From positions 1 through 8,359 of the forward strand of contig JAAZJI010000298.1 in NCBI GenBank assembly GCA_012800465.1: 8,359 nucleotides of DNA, written 5' to 3'. This document shows, one piece after another, positions 1 through 6,380 of this stretch; position 1 is the first letter of the stretch, and every line of letters starts with the position of its first letter. Source of the stretch: Spirochaetales bacterium (GTDB lineage: Bacteria; Spirochaetota; Spirochaetia; Sphaerochaetales; Sphaerochaetaceae). Below the pieces are notes generated by a model. That model was not told the DNA's origin, searched no databases, and worked only from the letters and a program-made list of their open reading frames with translations. Both the position numbers and the translations under genes were made by a program.

Positions 1-59
1 AACTCGACATTCACCATGTTTCCGTTCACGCCGAGCACACGTCCTGTGTTCCTTGCCAT
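1..59 (-). CDS. atpA: V-type ATP synthase subunit A, N-terminal fragment (runs off left edge)
   Basis: Only the first 19 codons are in the window, read leftwards from an ATG at 59-57. The peptide begins MARNTGRVLGVNGNMVNVE. The G-x-V-x-x-V-N-G-N-M-V-x-V-E pattern is the usual first beta strand of the catalytic A subunit of V/A-type ATPases (ATP hydrolysis or synthesis in the soluble V1 head). Identification leans on this short match plus position: it lies 11 bp after the DUF2764 gene and downstream of subunit E, the order I associate with spirochaetal V-ATPase operons. A GGAG about 7 bases upstream can serve as ribosome-binding site. The nucleotide-binding motifs lie outside the window. Family is fairly sure, though the fragment is short. 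Confidence 0.82.
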   Translation of the reverse strand, partial: MARNTGRVLGVNGNMVNVE

Positions 60-70
60 ATCCAACTCCA

Positions 71-604
71 CTACATCCGGTCTATTTCCGATCTCAAAGC
101 GCCGAGGATGGTTTCAAAGGTCGCCTGGCCGACCTCCCGGGTGAAGATCTCCACCCGTTCCGACAAGAGCAGCTTGAGCCCATAGCCCAGGAGGGCGTCG
201 AACTCGAAGACCTTCAATCCGACCAGCCGGTCGATCTGTTTCCAGAGATGACCGATGAGGGCCATCTCCGCTTCCAGCGGATCGGAAAGGCCGAGCAGCT
301 CATCCGCAACCTCTTCGATCCCGCCGGGAACCGTCCGGCGCTGAAGATCGTCGTCAGGGGCGAAGCCGAGCCGGATCCGGCGCTTCCTGGCGAGGGCCGT
401 GTTCAGGCCGGATGAGAAGCTCCGGTAGGATTCCAGCATGGGATGTCGGCTTGGCGCACCGTCGAAGGCAGAGCGCAGCGTCTTCCAATCCCGGGCGGTG
501 AGGTGTCTCTCGGCCTGCTCCATGAACAGATCGACGCTCATCGGCGCCTTCTGATGAAGACGGAGCAAAGGAAGCGTCGCTGCGAAATAGTAGTATGATG
601 CCAC
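71..604 (-). CDS. DUF2764 family protein of the V-ATPase operon
   Basis: A 177-aa soluble-looking protein with no signal peptide or membrane segment. The N-terminus (M-A-S-Y-Y-Y-F-A-A-T-L-P) matches the tyrosine-rich Y-Y-x-x-A-x-L-P opening of the DUF2764 family, which sits between V-ATPase subunits E and A in spirochaetes and some other bacteria. The rest is mainly helical and charged, with an Arg/Lys-rich patch near residues 73-78. No catalytic motif is visible and the function is unknown. Association with or assembly of the V1 head is inferred from operon position only. The start codon is GTG at 604-602, 9 bp after the subunit E stop, with a weak AGGG about 8 bases upstream. Tight spacing on both sides indicates co-transcription and probably translational coupling. 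Confidence 0.85.
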   Translation of the reverse strand: MASYYYFAATLPLLRLHQKAPMSVDLFMEQAERHLTARDWKTLRSAFDGAPSRHPMLESYRSFSSGLNTALARKRRIRLGFAPDDDLQRRTVPGGIEEVADELLGLSDPLEAEMALIGHLWKQIDRLVGLKVFEFDALLGYGLKLLLSERVEIFTREVGQATFETILGALRSEIDRM

Positions 605-613
605 GGTCGAACC

Positions 614-1204
614 CTAGAAGATCCGCTCGTGCAACGGACGGGCGAGATACGGGCGCAACAGGTCGACCAGCTCATTCGCCTTATAGTCGTAGAAGTACGA
701 GCCGTCCTGTGCGACGAGGCGGAACCCCGATTCCACGTCGGCGTGGGGTCTCAGCACCAGACCCGCCTTGATCTCGGCGGCCAGCGCCGATTGAAGCTCG
801 TCGGCGAGGGCTTCGAAGGTCTTGGGCTCGAACTGGACCTCCACTTCCTCGCCACCGGATTCGAGCGCTTTCGTCAAGAGTCCGACAAGCTCCTTGCCGC
901 TCAGCGCCTTCGATGTCTTTTCGACGAGGATGCGGGAAAGCTGCTCCTCGATCGAGGCTTTCAGGGAAAGAAGCAGGTCGCGCCCGGCCTGGGAAAGCGC
1001 CTTCTCGGCGCGCTGGTTCGCCTTGGCGATCTCCCGTTCCGCTTCGGAAACGAGGTCGGCCGCCTGCTTTTGAGCTTGGGCGACGATCGTCTGCGCTTCC
1101 TCTTCCGCTGATCGGAGAATGGAAGCCGCTTCCTTTTTCGCAGCTTCGACCCCATCCTTCCGGATCGAAGCGACCAAATCTTGAATCTGTTGAGCCATGG
1201 ACAT
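614..1204 (-). CDS. atpE: V-type ATP synthase subunit E (peripheral stalk)
   Basis: Subunit E forms the peripheral stalk with subunit G/H and clamps the A3B3 head against the membrane sector. The 196-aa product has the expected build. Residues 1 to about 95 are a long charged, Ala/Glu/Lys/Gln-rich helix (runs such as AEEEAQTIVAQAQKQAADLV) typical of the stalk coiled coil. A globular C-terminal domain ends in a D-G-S-Y-F-Y-D-Y-K-A-N-E-L-V-D-L-L segment common in bacterial E subunits. The frame stays open to 1600, but that extension is antisense to another gene. I chose ATG 1204 because an AGAGGAAGG ribosome-binding site (1209-1217) lies just before it. ATG 1198 (MAQQ..., 194 aa) is the alternative. 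It is the first gene of the operon, with a candidate promoter at 1241-1269. Confidence 0.9.
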   Translation of the reverse strand: MSMAQQIQDLVASIRKDGVEAAKKEAASILRSAEEEAQTIVAQAQKQAADLVSEAEREIAKANQRAEKALSQAGRDLLLSLKASIEEQLSRILVEKTSKALSGKELVGLLTKALESGGEEVEVQFEPKTFEALADELQSALAAEIKAGLVLRPHADVESGFRLVAQDGSYFYDYKANELVDLLRPYLARPLHERIF

Positions 1205-1240
1205 CCTACCTTCCTCTGATATGTCAGTCAGATTTCTCCC

Positions 1241-1269
1241 ATTATCAACTGAATGACCCGAAACCGCAA
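1241..1269 (-). promoter_or_regulatory. Candidate sigma70-type promoter of the V-ATPase operon
   Basis: On the minus strand a TTGCGG (1269-1264, 3 of 6 consensus -35 bases) is followed after exactly 17 bases by GATAAT (1246-1241, 5 of 6 consensus -10 bases). Transcription would begin near 1234, giving a leader of about 30 bases that holds the AGAGGAAGG site of subunit E. This is the only good -10 element I found in the 105-117 bp between the divergent genes. The -35 half is weak, so this is a motif-based prediction only. Confidence 0.5.
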
Positions 1270-1311
1270 GGGGTTCTGAAGTAAAACCGCCTAAGATCGC
1301 CCTTACGGGAT

Positions 1312-1316
1312 GGAGG
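1312..1316 (+). promoter_or_regulatory. Shine-Dalgarno site that fixes the start of the 129-aa gene
   Basis: GGAGG with a 5-base spacer to ATG 1322. It overlaps the last base of the upstream in-frame ATG at 1310-1312, which has no such site of its own, so it argues for 1322 as the true start. Confidence 0.65.
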
Positions 1317-1321
1317 TCGCC

Positions 1322-1711
1322 ATGTATTACCACGCGATCAAAAAGACGTCCCTGCCCCTGTACCGGACGAACGAGGAGGCCCAGCGCCTGCTCTTCGCCC
1401 TCCATGCGAAGCTGATGGACCGGCAGGTGACGATCATCGACTACCTGCTGGAACCGCACACCTGTCAACTCATCCTTCAGACGAAGAAAAGGATCGTCCT
1501 GCCGACTTTTGCGATCCGGCCGATCGCAAAGGAGAGGCTTCTTTGGTACCTCTCCTCCCTCGGATCGAAGGGAAAAGCCTATCCCTACAGCGGACTGCAT
1601 GAGTGCTATTTCCTTTCGACCTGCTTTTGCGAGCTGGGCAAGGTGACGGCCGATCCCCTGCCCTATCCGCTGAAGGAGATCCTCGCCGTCAAGAACGGTC
1701 GCGCCGAATGA
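1322..1711 (+). CDS. Y1/REP-type transposase-like protein lacking the HUH motif
   Basis: A 129-aa protein. Residues 3-56 follow the Y1 transposase (IS200/REP-associated tyrosine transposase) fold pattern: an opening Y-H-x-I, a [13 protein letters not shown] stretch where the family has pIFrdded..rfl, a helix, then [17 protein letters not shown]. Aligned without gaps to the family's Y-V-L-M-P-N-H-V-H-L-L-L, the metal-binding H-V-H falls on T47-C48-Q49, so both catalytic histidines are gone. The second half (residues 57-129) is Cys/Tyr/Leu-rich and I do not recognise it. DNA nicking is therefore unlikely. A retained DNA-binding or structural role is inferred, not shown. ATG 1322 is chosen over ATG 1310 because GGAGG (1312-1316) lies 5 bases before it. 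The 3' end overlaps the convergent udp gene by 23 bp. Reality of the gene is likely; the family link is moderate. Confidence 0.62.
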   Translation: MYYHAIKKTSLPLYRTNEEAQRLLFALHAKLMDRQVTIIDYLLEPHTCQLILQTKKRIVLPTFAIRPIAKERLLWYLSSLGSKGKAYPYSGLHECYFLSTCFCELGKVTADPLPYPLKEILAVKNGRAE

Positions 1712-2465
1712 GGGTGCGGATCCCTTCCACCGCGATCGCGATCACTTCGCTGGTGTCGTGGACGATCGGGTTGGAGAGGCCGGCCTTCTGTCGCTCCTGG
1801 TTTCCGACGACGAAGAAGAGCGACCCGACCCGGACGCCGAGGTAGGCGGCGACGGTGAACAGCGCGGCGCTCTCCATCTCGCTGGCAAGGACTCCCAGCC
1901 GCTTGTACGCCTCCCATTTGTTCTCGAGTTCGTAGAAGACCGGCATCAGGGAGGGGTCGTGCTGACCGTAGAACGAGTCCTTGCACTGGACGACCCCGGT
2001 GTGGGGGTTCTTCCCGCTGGCGATCGCCGCATCCCTCAGAGCTTCGACGACCTCGAAGGTCGCCACGGCGGGAAACTCGATCGGCGCGTATTCGCGGCTG
2101 GTGCCTTCGGCCCGGACGCTGGCGGTGGCGATGACGACGTCCCCTCCGATCACCTTCGGATCGATTCCGCCGCAGGTCCCCATCCGGACGAACGTGTCCG
2201 CTCCGGACTTGTAGAGCTCCTCCATCGCGATCGCCGCCGAGGGTCCGCCGATCCCCGTCGAGGTGACGGAGACCATCTCCCCTTCCAGGAAGCCGGTGTA
2301 CGTCACGTACTCGCGGACATCCGCCACCGGGCGGGCATCGTCCAGATGCCGTGCGATGAGGGGAACCCGTTTGGGATCACCCGGCATGATGACATAGCGG
2401 CCGACATCCCCCTTCTTCGTTCCGAGGTGATACTGGATTCCGGTTCCATGGGTATAGTCACTCAT
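1689..2465 (-). CDS. udp: Uridine phosphorylase
   Basis: Cleaves uridine with phosphate to uracil and ribose-1-phosphate in the cytoplasm (pyrimidine salvage). The 258-aa product is the usual length and has the NP-I phosphorylase motifs: P-G-D-P-K-R-V (28-34, phosphate and ribose site), S-T-G-I-G-G-P-S (69-76), R-M-G-T-C-G-G (94-100, phosphate loop) and E-M-E-S-A (196-200, ribose contacts). A segment [10 protein letters not shown] (162-171) resembles the uracil-recognition loop of Firmicutes-type uridine phosphorylases and keeps the Gln, but the Arg I expect a few residues later reads Leu (173). Other nucleoside phosphorylase specificities cannot be fully excluded. Last gene of the rsgA-mutS2-udp run, 20 bp after mutS2. 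AGGAG (2471-2475) is 5 bases from the ATG and lies within a longer GGAGGAAAGGAG. The 3' end overlaps the plus-strand gene by 23 bp. Confidence 0.88.
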   Translation of the reverse strand: MSDYTHGTGIQYHLGTKKGDVGRYVIMPGDPKRVPLIARHLDDARPVADVREYVTYTGFLEGEMVSVTSTGIGGPSAAIAMEELYKSGADTFVRMGTCGGIDPKVIGGDVVIATASVRAEGTSREYAPIEFPAVATFEVVEALRDAAIASGKNPHTGVVQCKDSFYGQHDPSLMPVFYELENKWEAYKRLGVLASEMESAALFTVAAYLGVRVGSLFFVVGNQERQKAGLSNPIVHDTSEVIAIAVEGIRTLIRRDRS

Positions 2466-2485
2466 ATCGACTCCTTTCCTCCATC

Positions 2486-4807
2486 CTACAGGAAGACATA
2501 CGTTTTTCCCATCCCTCCGTCCTCGGGAAGGGCGAATCGGAAGTCCACGACGGAGCGATGGGTCTCAAGCAGCTTCGCGATCCCCCGGCTGAGGATCCCG
2601 TCGCCGTAGCCGTGGATGATCCCGAAGGTCGAAAGGTCGTTCAGGAGGGCCGCTTCGATGTTCCGTTCGACCGCCTCCAACGCCTCCTCCAGCGTGAAGC
2701 CCCGCACGTCGATCTCCCGTTTCGCCCGCCTGGCGCCGGCGGTGTAGGAGACCTTCACCGCGGGTTCGGCGCGCTTCGTCGGAAGAAAGAGGTCGCTGTC
2801 CTTCAGGCTCATCCGCATCGAGCCGATTGAAACCAGGTAGCGGCCCCCTCCCTGCTTCGCCAAGATCGTGCCCTCCCGCTTCGAGGAGCCGCAGAGAACC
2901 TCCGTGCCGACCTCGAAGGTCGTCGGATTGTCATAATCCTCTTCCTCTTCTTCCACCATCGTCCGTTCCGCTTCGATCCGTCGGTCCAGCTCGGCAAGGT
3001 ACGTTTTTACCGCCTTCGTCTTTTCACCGGTCAACTCCCCTTCACGGATCTCGGTGACCAGGCTCTCCAAGCGCTGTCGCGCCTGCTTCGTGAACCGGAC
3101 GAGGGTACGCAGCTCCTCCTCCCTGAGCAGGCGCTCCCGCTGTCCGAGGGTCAACGCTTTCAGCTCGAGTTTCCTGTTCTCCTCTTTCCACCGTTCTTCG
3201 GACCTCTTAAGCGCCCGGCTCCGCTCCTCGACCCGCTTCCGCTCCTCCTCCAGGCGCTCGAGGATCGAGGAGAGTTCGATCCGGTCGCTGCCCAGCAGCT
3301 CCTCCGCTTCCCGAAGAACCTCTTGCGGCAGTCCCATCGCCTTGGCGGTGGCGAGGGCGTGGGAGCGGCCGATCACGTTGGGGATGATCCTGAAGGTCGG
3401 CTTGCCGCTGACCTCGTCGAACTCCATCGCGGCGTTGATGATGTTCCGTTTCGAATACGCATATTCCTTCAGCACCCCGTGGTGGCTGGTCACCAGGGTG
3501 AGGGCGCTTCTCGAAAGCGAATGGGAGAGGATCGCCTGCGCGAGGGCCGAACCCTCCAGGGGATCGGTTCCCGAACCGAGCTCATCCAGGATGACCAGCG
3601 AATTCGGCGTAAGATGGTTCAGAATCTCGGCAAGACGGCTCATGTGTCCGCTGAACGTCGAGAGCTCCTTTTCGATCGATTGCTCGTCGCCGATGTCGGT
3701 GAAGATCCGGTCGAAGAGCGGAAGCGCGCTTCCCTCCCGGACGGGAAGATAGCCGCAGTATTGGTTCAGAAGCGAAAAGAGGCCGAAGGTCTTCACCGTG
3801 ACGGTCTTCCCTCCGGCGTTCGGTCCGGAGAGGACGACGCCGGAAATCCCCTTCTCGAGGATGATCGTGATCGGGATCGCCTTGTTCTTCAAAAGCGGAT
3901 GACGGGCATCGAGCAGCCGGATCCCGTCCGCGTCAAGCCGGATCGGCGTGCAACGCTCTTGGTGGGCCCAGCGGGAAAGGGAGTACCATCCGTCGGCCTT
4001 TCCGATGGTGGTCCTGAGCTCACGAAGCGGTTTTGCCACCTGTTTCGCCCGGAGGGCGAGTTCATGGAGGATCTTGGCGGCTTCGACCAGGATCGCGTTG
4101 TTCGCCAGCAGCACGGAGTTGTTCAGGTCGACGAGGGCAAACGGTTCCATGAACACCGTCTGCCCGCTTGCGGAGACGGAGGAGATATACCCCTTGATGG
4201 TGTGCTTGTGCCCATCCTTGATCGGGATCACCAGCCGTCCGTCCCTCAGCGCCTCCACGTCGCTCTGCACCGAGGAGCGGTTCCCGTCGATGAAGGACGA
4301 GCAGTAGGAGGCGCGCTTGCGTCGGACCTGTTCCAGCCGCCGGTACAGGGGCTCGAGGCGGGGATGGTCCTCCCGGACCGATCCGCTTTCATCCAGGTCG
4401 GAACGGATCGCCTCCTTGAGGGAAATGAGGTCGGGATCGATTCCGCCCCCGGTCAATCCGTTCATCGACTCGTCTTCTTCCTGAAGGAGATAGGAGAGAA
4501 GCTCTTCCGAGGATTGGAGATACCTGGCCAGATCCAGAAGATCGGGCCCTTCCAGAGCGGGGTTCGGTTCATCGAGACTCTCCATCACCTCGGCGATCGA
4601 GGGAAAGGACGGCAGGGAGGGGACCCCGTCCCGCTCGATCAGTCCGAGGATGTGGGCGATGTATCCCTGCCGACGGAGAAGCTCCTCCTGTTCCGTCGTG
4701 AACGGAAGGGCGGCGAGAAACGCGCCTCCCTCCTCGCTGAGCCGGAAGGAGGCGATCATCGCCCGGACCTTGGCGAACTCCAGGTCGTCAAGACTCTTCC
4801 CAGTCAT
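2486..4807 (-). CDS. mutS2: MutS2 family ATPase / endonuclease with C-terminal Smr domain
   Basis: MutS2 proteins lack the mismatch-recognition domain of MutS. They have been linked to suppression of homologous recombination and, in Bacillus subtilis, to splitting of collided ribosomes. The 773-aa product has all expected parts: an N-terminal helical core region, Walker A G-P-N-A-G-G-K-T (328-335), an S-T-F-S-G-H-M-S-R segment (about 383-391), Walker B V-I-L-D-E with following L-G-S-G-T-D-P (405-416), and a long charged coiled coil (about 517-622, the clamp). The C-terminal Smr domain has D-V-R-G (700-703) and H-G-Y-G-D-G (732-737). ATG 4807 is chosen because GAGGAG (4814-4819) sits 6 bases upstream. 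An in-frame ATG at 4846 would add 13 residues but has no ribosome-binding site. The gene starts inside the last codons of rsgA (20-bp overlap), so the two are probably translationally coupled. Confidence 0.95.
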   Translation of the reverse strand: MTGKSLDDLEFAKVRAMIASFRLSEEGGAFLAALPFTTEQEELLRRQGYIAHILGLIERDGVPSLPSFPSIAEVMESLDEPNPALEGPDLLDLARYLQSSEELLSYLLQEEDESMNGLTGGGIDPDLISLKEAIRSDLDESGSVREDHPRLEPLYRRLEQVRRKRASYCSSFIDGNRSSVQSDVEALRDGRLVIPIKDGHKHTIKGYISSVSASGQTVFMEPFALVDLNNSVLLANNAILVEAAKILHELALRAKQVAKPLRELRTTIGKADGWYSLSRWAHQERCTPIRLDADGIRLLDARHPLLKNKAIPITIILEKGISGVVLSGPNAGGKTVTVKTFGLFSLLNQYCGYLPVREGSALPLFDRIFTDIGDEQSIEKELSTFSGHMSRLAEILNHLTPNSLVILDELGSGTDPLEGSALAQAILSHSLSRSALTLVTSHHGVLKEYAYSKRNIINAAMEFDEVSGKPTFRIIPNVIGRSHALATAKAMGLPQEVLREAEELLGSDRIELSSILERLEEERKRVEERSRALKRSEERWKEENRKLELKALTLGQRERLLREEELRTLVRFTKQARQRLESLVTEIREGELTGEKTKAVKTYLAELDRRIEAERTMVEEEEEDYDNPTTFEVGTEVLCGSSKREGTILAKQGGGRYLVSIGSMRMSLKDSDLFLPTKRAEPAVKVSYTAGARRAKREIDVRGFTLEEALEAVERNIEAALLNDLSTFGIIHGYGDGILSRGIAKLLETHRSVVDFRFALPEDGGMGKTYVFL

Positions 4808-5756
4808 ACTCCGCTCCTCGTCCGATCCACGCTTCGCTCCGTTCATTTCCGGAGCGATAGTCCGGGGTGATCAGTTCCAGGGATTCGACGATCCTCAGGT
4901 AGGATTCATACCGGTCGAAGAGAATCTGCTCATCATCGACAGCGGCCTTCACCCCGCACTGCGGCTCTTCCATGTGAAGGCAGGGATCATAGAGGCACCG
5001 ATGGTGCCTGAATTCGGGAAACGCCCGTTGGATCTGATGAAGGTCGGTATGGGGGACGAAGATCTCGCGGACCCCCGGAGTGTCGACGATCGAGAGGTCC
5101 CCCTTGCGCATCAGAAGCGAGTGGTTGGTCGTATGCCTTCCGCGGTCATATTTGACCGAGATCCCGTCGGTCTTCTGGTCCGTCCCGAGGAGGGCGTTGA
5201 TCAGGGTGGACTTGCCCACCCCGCTCTGGCCGACGAAGGCGACCTGCCTGTCTCGGATCAGTTCCACCAGCCTGTCGAGGTTTTCGCCGGTCTCGGCGCT
5301 CACCGCCAGGGTCTCGAACCCGAGAATCCCATAGTGCCTGAAGCGGAACGCATCCTCCTCCTTCATCGCAAGGTCGCATTTGTTCAGGAGGATGACCACC
5401 TCCACGTCGATCGCCGAGGCGATCACCCGGTCGATGAAGCGGGGGCGGAAGGGAGGATTGGAAGCGGAAGTGACGCAGATGACCGCATCCATGTTGGCGA
5501 CCACCGTCTGGTTCGCCTTGCCCTTGGTGTTCCACCGCTGAAAGGAGTTTCTCCGCTCCAGACGGCGGAGGATCAGCCCCTCCCGTGTTCCGGTGACGGT
5601 GAAGGAGACCCGGTCGCCGACGGCCAGCGGGTTGTATTCGCCTTCGACCCCCTCCAGCTGCTTGCCCTTGATCCGGCAGAGATACTGCACATCTGCGCTC
5701 TCCACCGTATAGATGTTGTTGATTCCCCGGATGATCAGTCCGACACGTTCTTCCAT
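4788..5756 (-). CDS. rsgA: Ribosome small-subunit-dependent GTPase A (RsgA/YjeQ)
   Basis: A circularly permuted GTPase that checks late 30S subunit assembly and whose activity is stimulated by the 30S particle. The 322-aa product shows an N-terminal OB-fold region (about 1-70) and then the permuted GTPase motifs: G4 N-K-C-D (125-128), G5 S-A-E-T (153-156), G1 G-Q-S-G-V-G-K-S-T (176-184), a G2 Thr in R-H-T-T (207-210) and G3 D-T-P-G (225-228). The zinc-binding Cys254, Cys259, His261, Cys267 cluster follows the family's C-x4-C-x-H-x5-C spacing. The frame is open back to 6443, but that part is antisense to two other genes. ATG 5756 begins the typical M-E-E-R-V-G-L-I start. No well-placed ribosome-binding site precedes it (AGGAG lies about 16 bases away) and the predicted transcript begins at the ATG. 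First gene of the rsgA-mutS2-udp run. Confidence 0.95.
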   Translation of the reverse strand: MEERVGLIIRGINNIYTVESADVQYLCRIKGKQLEGVEGEYNPLAVGDRVSFTVTGTREGLILRRLERRNSFQRWNTKGKANQTVVANMDAVICVTSASNPPFRPRFIDRVIASAIDVEVVILLNKCDLAMKEEDAFRFRHYGILGFETLAVSAETGENLDRLVELIRDRQVAFVGQSGVGKSTLINALLGTDQKTDGISVKYDRGRHTTNHSLLMRKGDLSIVDTPGVREIFVPHTDLHQIQRAFPEFRHHRCLYDPCLHMEEPQCGVKAAVDDEQILFDRYESYLRIVESLELITPDYRSGNERSEAWIGRGAEYDWEES

Positions 5757-5762
5757 GGCTTC

Positions 5763-5792
5763 ACTGTACAACCTTCTCCTCACCCTTGACAA
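5763..5792 (-). promoter_or_regulatory. Candidate rsgA operon promoter, predicted leaderless
   Basis: On the minus strand TTGTCA (5792-5787, 5 of 6 consensus) and TACAGT (5768-5763, 4 of 6) are separated by 18 bases. Counting about 7 bases beyond the -10 element puts the transcript start at or beside the A of the rsgA ATG (5756). Its -35 overlaps that of the divergent promoter. Motif-based prediction. Confidence 0.42.
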
Positions 5793-5797
5793 CCTTC
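5768..5797. repeat. 9-bp direct repeat, two helical turns apart, between divergent promoters
   Basis: ACAACCTTC occurs at 5768-5776 and again at 5789-5797. The start-to-start distance is 21 bp, which places both copies on the same face of the DNA. The first copy abuts the rsgA -10 candidate; the second covers most of both -35 candidates. This is the geometry expected of a tandem operator for a regulator, but no regulator gene is in the window. Confidence 0.5.
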
Positions 5798-5813
5798 GGT
5801 TTCCTGCTAGGGT
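5786..5813 (+). promoter_or_regulatory. Candidate promoter of the pentapeptide/metallohydrolase unit, predicted leaderless
   Basis: A perfect TTGACA (5786-5791) is followed after 16 bases by TAGGGT (5808-5813, 3 of 6 consensus). The -10 is helped by an upstream TGC that makes an extended -10 (TGnTAGGGT). The expected start point about 7 bases on is the A of ATG 5820. The intervening GGTGGGGTC could alternatively act as an imperfect ribosome-binding site on a longer transcript. Motif-based prediction. Confidence 0.5.
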
Positions 5814-5819
5814 GGGGTC

Positions 5820-6380
5820 ATGTACTCCTTCACTCGGTGCAAAGAGCCTTCCTGTCCCCGCTATGCGACCCACGCAAGCGGGTATTGCCTGGAACATGAT
5901 CCGGCTCAGGATCTGAGGCCGACCCTCTCTTCGTCCGTTCTCGACAGCGTGAGCATCAGCGATTGGAGATGGGATACGAAGGACCTTTCCGGAAAACGGA
6001 TCCTGGGGTCGCTTTTCGGCTACTCGACCTTCCATTCGGTTTCCTTCGCCCGGACGACGGTCCTCAACTCCAACTTCTCCTTCTGTCTCTTCGAGAAGTG
6101 CGTCTTCGATGAAAGCACGATCCGATACTCGATCTTCAGCGGATCGACCTTCCTTGGGTGCACGTTCCGAAACTCCCGGATCACCCATACCAACTTCAAC
6201 GGCTCGGTTTTCAGTGATTGCGACGCGAGCGGCAGCGACCTCTACTACTCCTCGTTCGCCCATGCCCACCTTCATGACACGAAGTTGGAGGACTGCAACG
6301 TCAGGAAGGCGGACTTTCGCCACACCCTCCAAGAGAACCTCTCCTTCAGGTGGTCCAACTACCGGGAGCGGCTGCGATGA
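5820..6380 (+). CDS. Pentapeptide-repeat protein with N-terminal Cys/His motif
   Basis: A 186-aa protein in two parts. Residues 7-26 hold Cys7, Cys12, Cys23 and His26 (C-x4-C-x10-C-x2-H), a likely small zinc site. From residue 66 to 166 a bulky hydrophobic residue (mostly Phe, with Leu/Ile/Val and one Ala at 136) recurs exactly every five positions, 21 times, with small Ser/Thr/Cys/Asn residues around it. This is the hallmark of a right-handed quadrilateral beta-helix, here about five coils. No signal peptide or membrane segment is seen, so it is probably cytoplasmic. The biochemical role is unknown. Some pentapeptide proteins (Qnr, MfpA) mimic DNA and bind gyrase, but nothing here shows that. 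The gene stops inside the start codon of the next gene (ATGA overlap at 6377-6380), indicating a coupled two-gene unit. Divergent from rsgA across 63 bp. Confidence 0.88.
   Translation: MYSFTRCKEPSCPRYATHASGYCLEHDPAQDLRPTLSSSVLDSVSISDWRWDTKDLSGKRILGSLFGYSTFHSVSFARTTVLNSNFSFCLFEKCVFDESTIRYSIFSGSTFLGCTFRNSRITHTNFNGSVFSDCDASGSDLYYSSFAHAHLHDTKLEDCNVRKADFRHTLQENLSFRWSNYRERLR

Noticed and set aside
1205..1321. Insertion-sequence ends around the transposase-like gene
   Set aside because: No subterminal hairpin or inverted repeat could be seen on either side, and the 3' side is coding sequence of udp, so it is not called a mobile element.
1205..1600. 132-codon upstream extension of the subunit E frame
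   Set aside because: It runs through the promoter candidate and antisense to the 129-aa gene; the family begins at the coiled-coil helix and a ribosome-binding site precedes ATG 1204.
1731..1743. GCGATCGC-type palindrome and general abundance of GATC
   Set aside because: It falls inside udp codons and GATC/CGATC recurs throughout the coding sequence; there is no cluster or AT-rich element suggesting an origin or repeat array.
1758..2609. 283-codon plus-strand open frame opposite udp
   Set aside because: It is antisense to uridine phosphorylase, whose motifs are intact, and its translation is an Asp/Arg/Gly-rich shadow.
3323..4870. 515-codon open frame on the plus strand opposite mutS2
   Set aside because: It is antisense to a gene with complete, well-placed MutS2 motifs; long open antisense frames are common in high-GC DNA and the translation shows no known domain.
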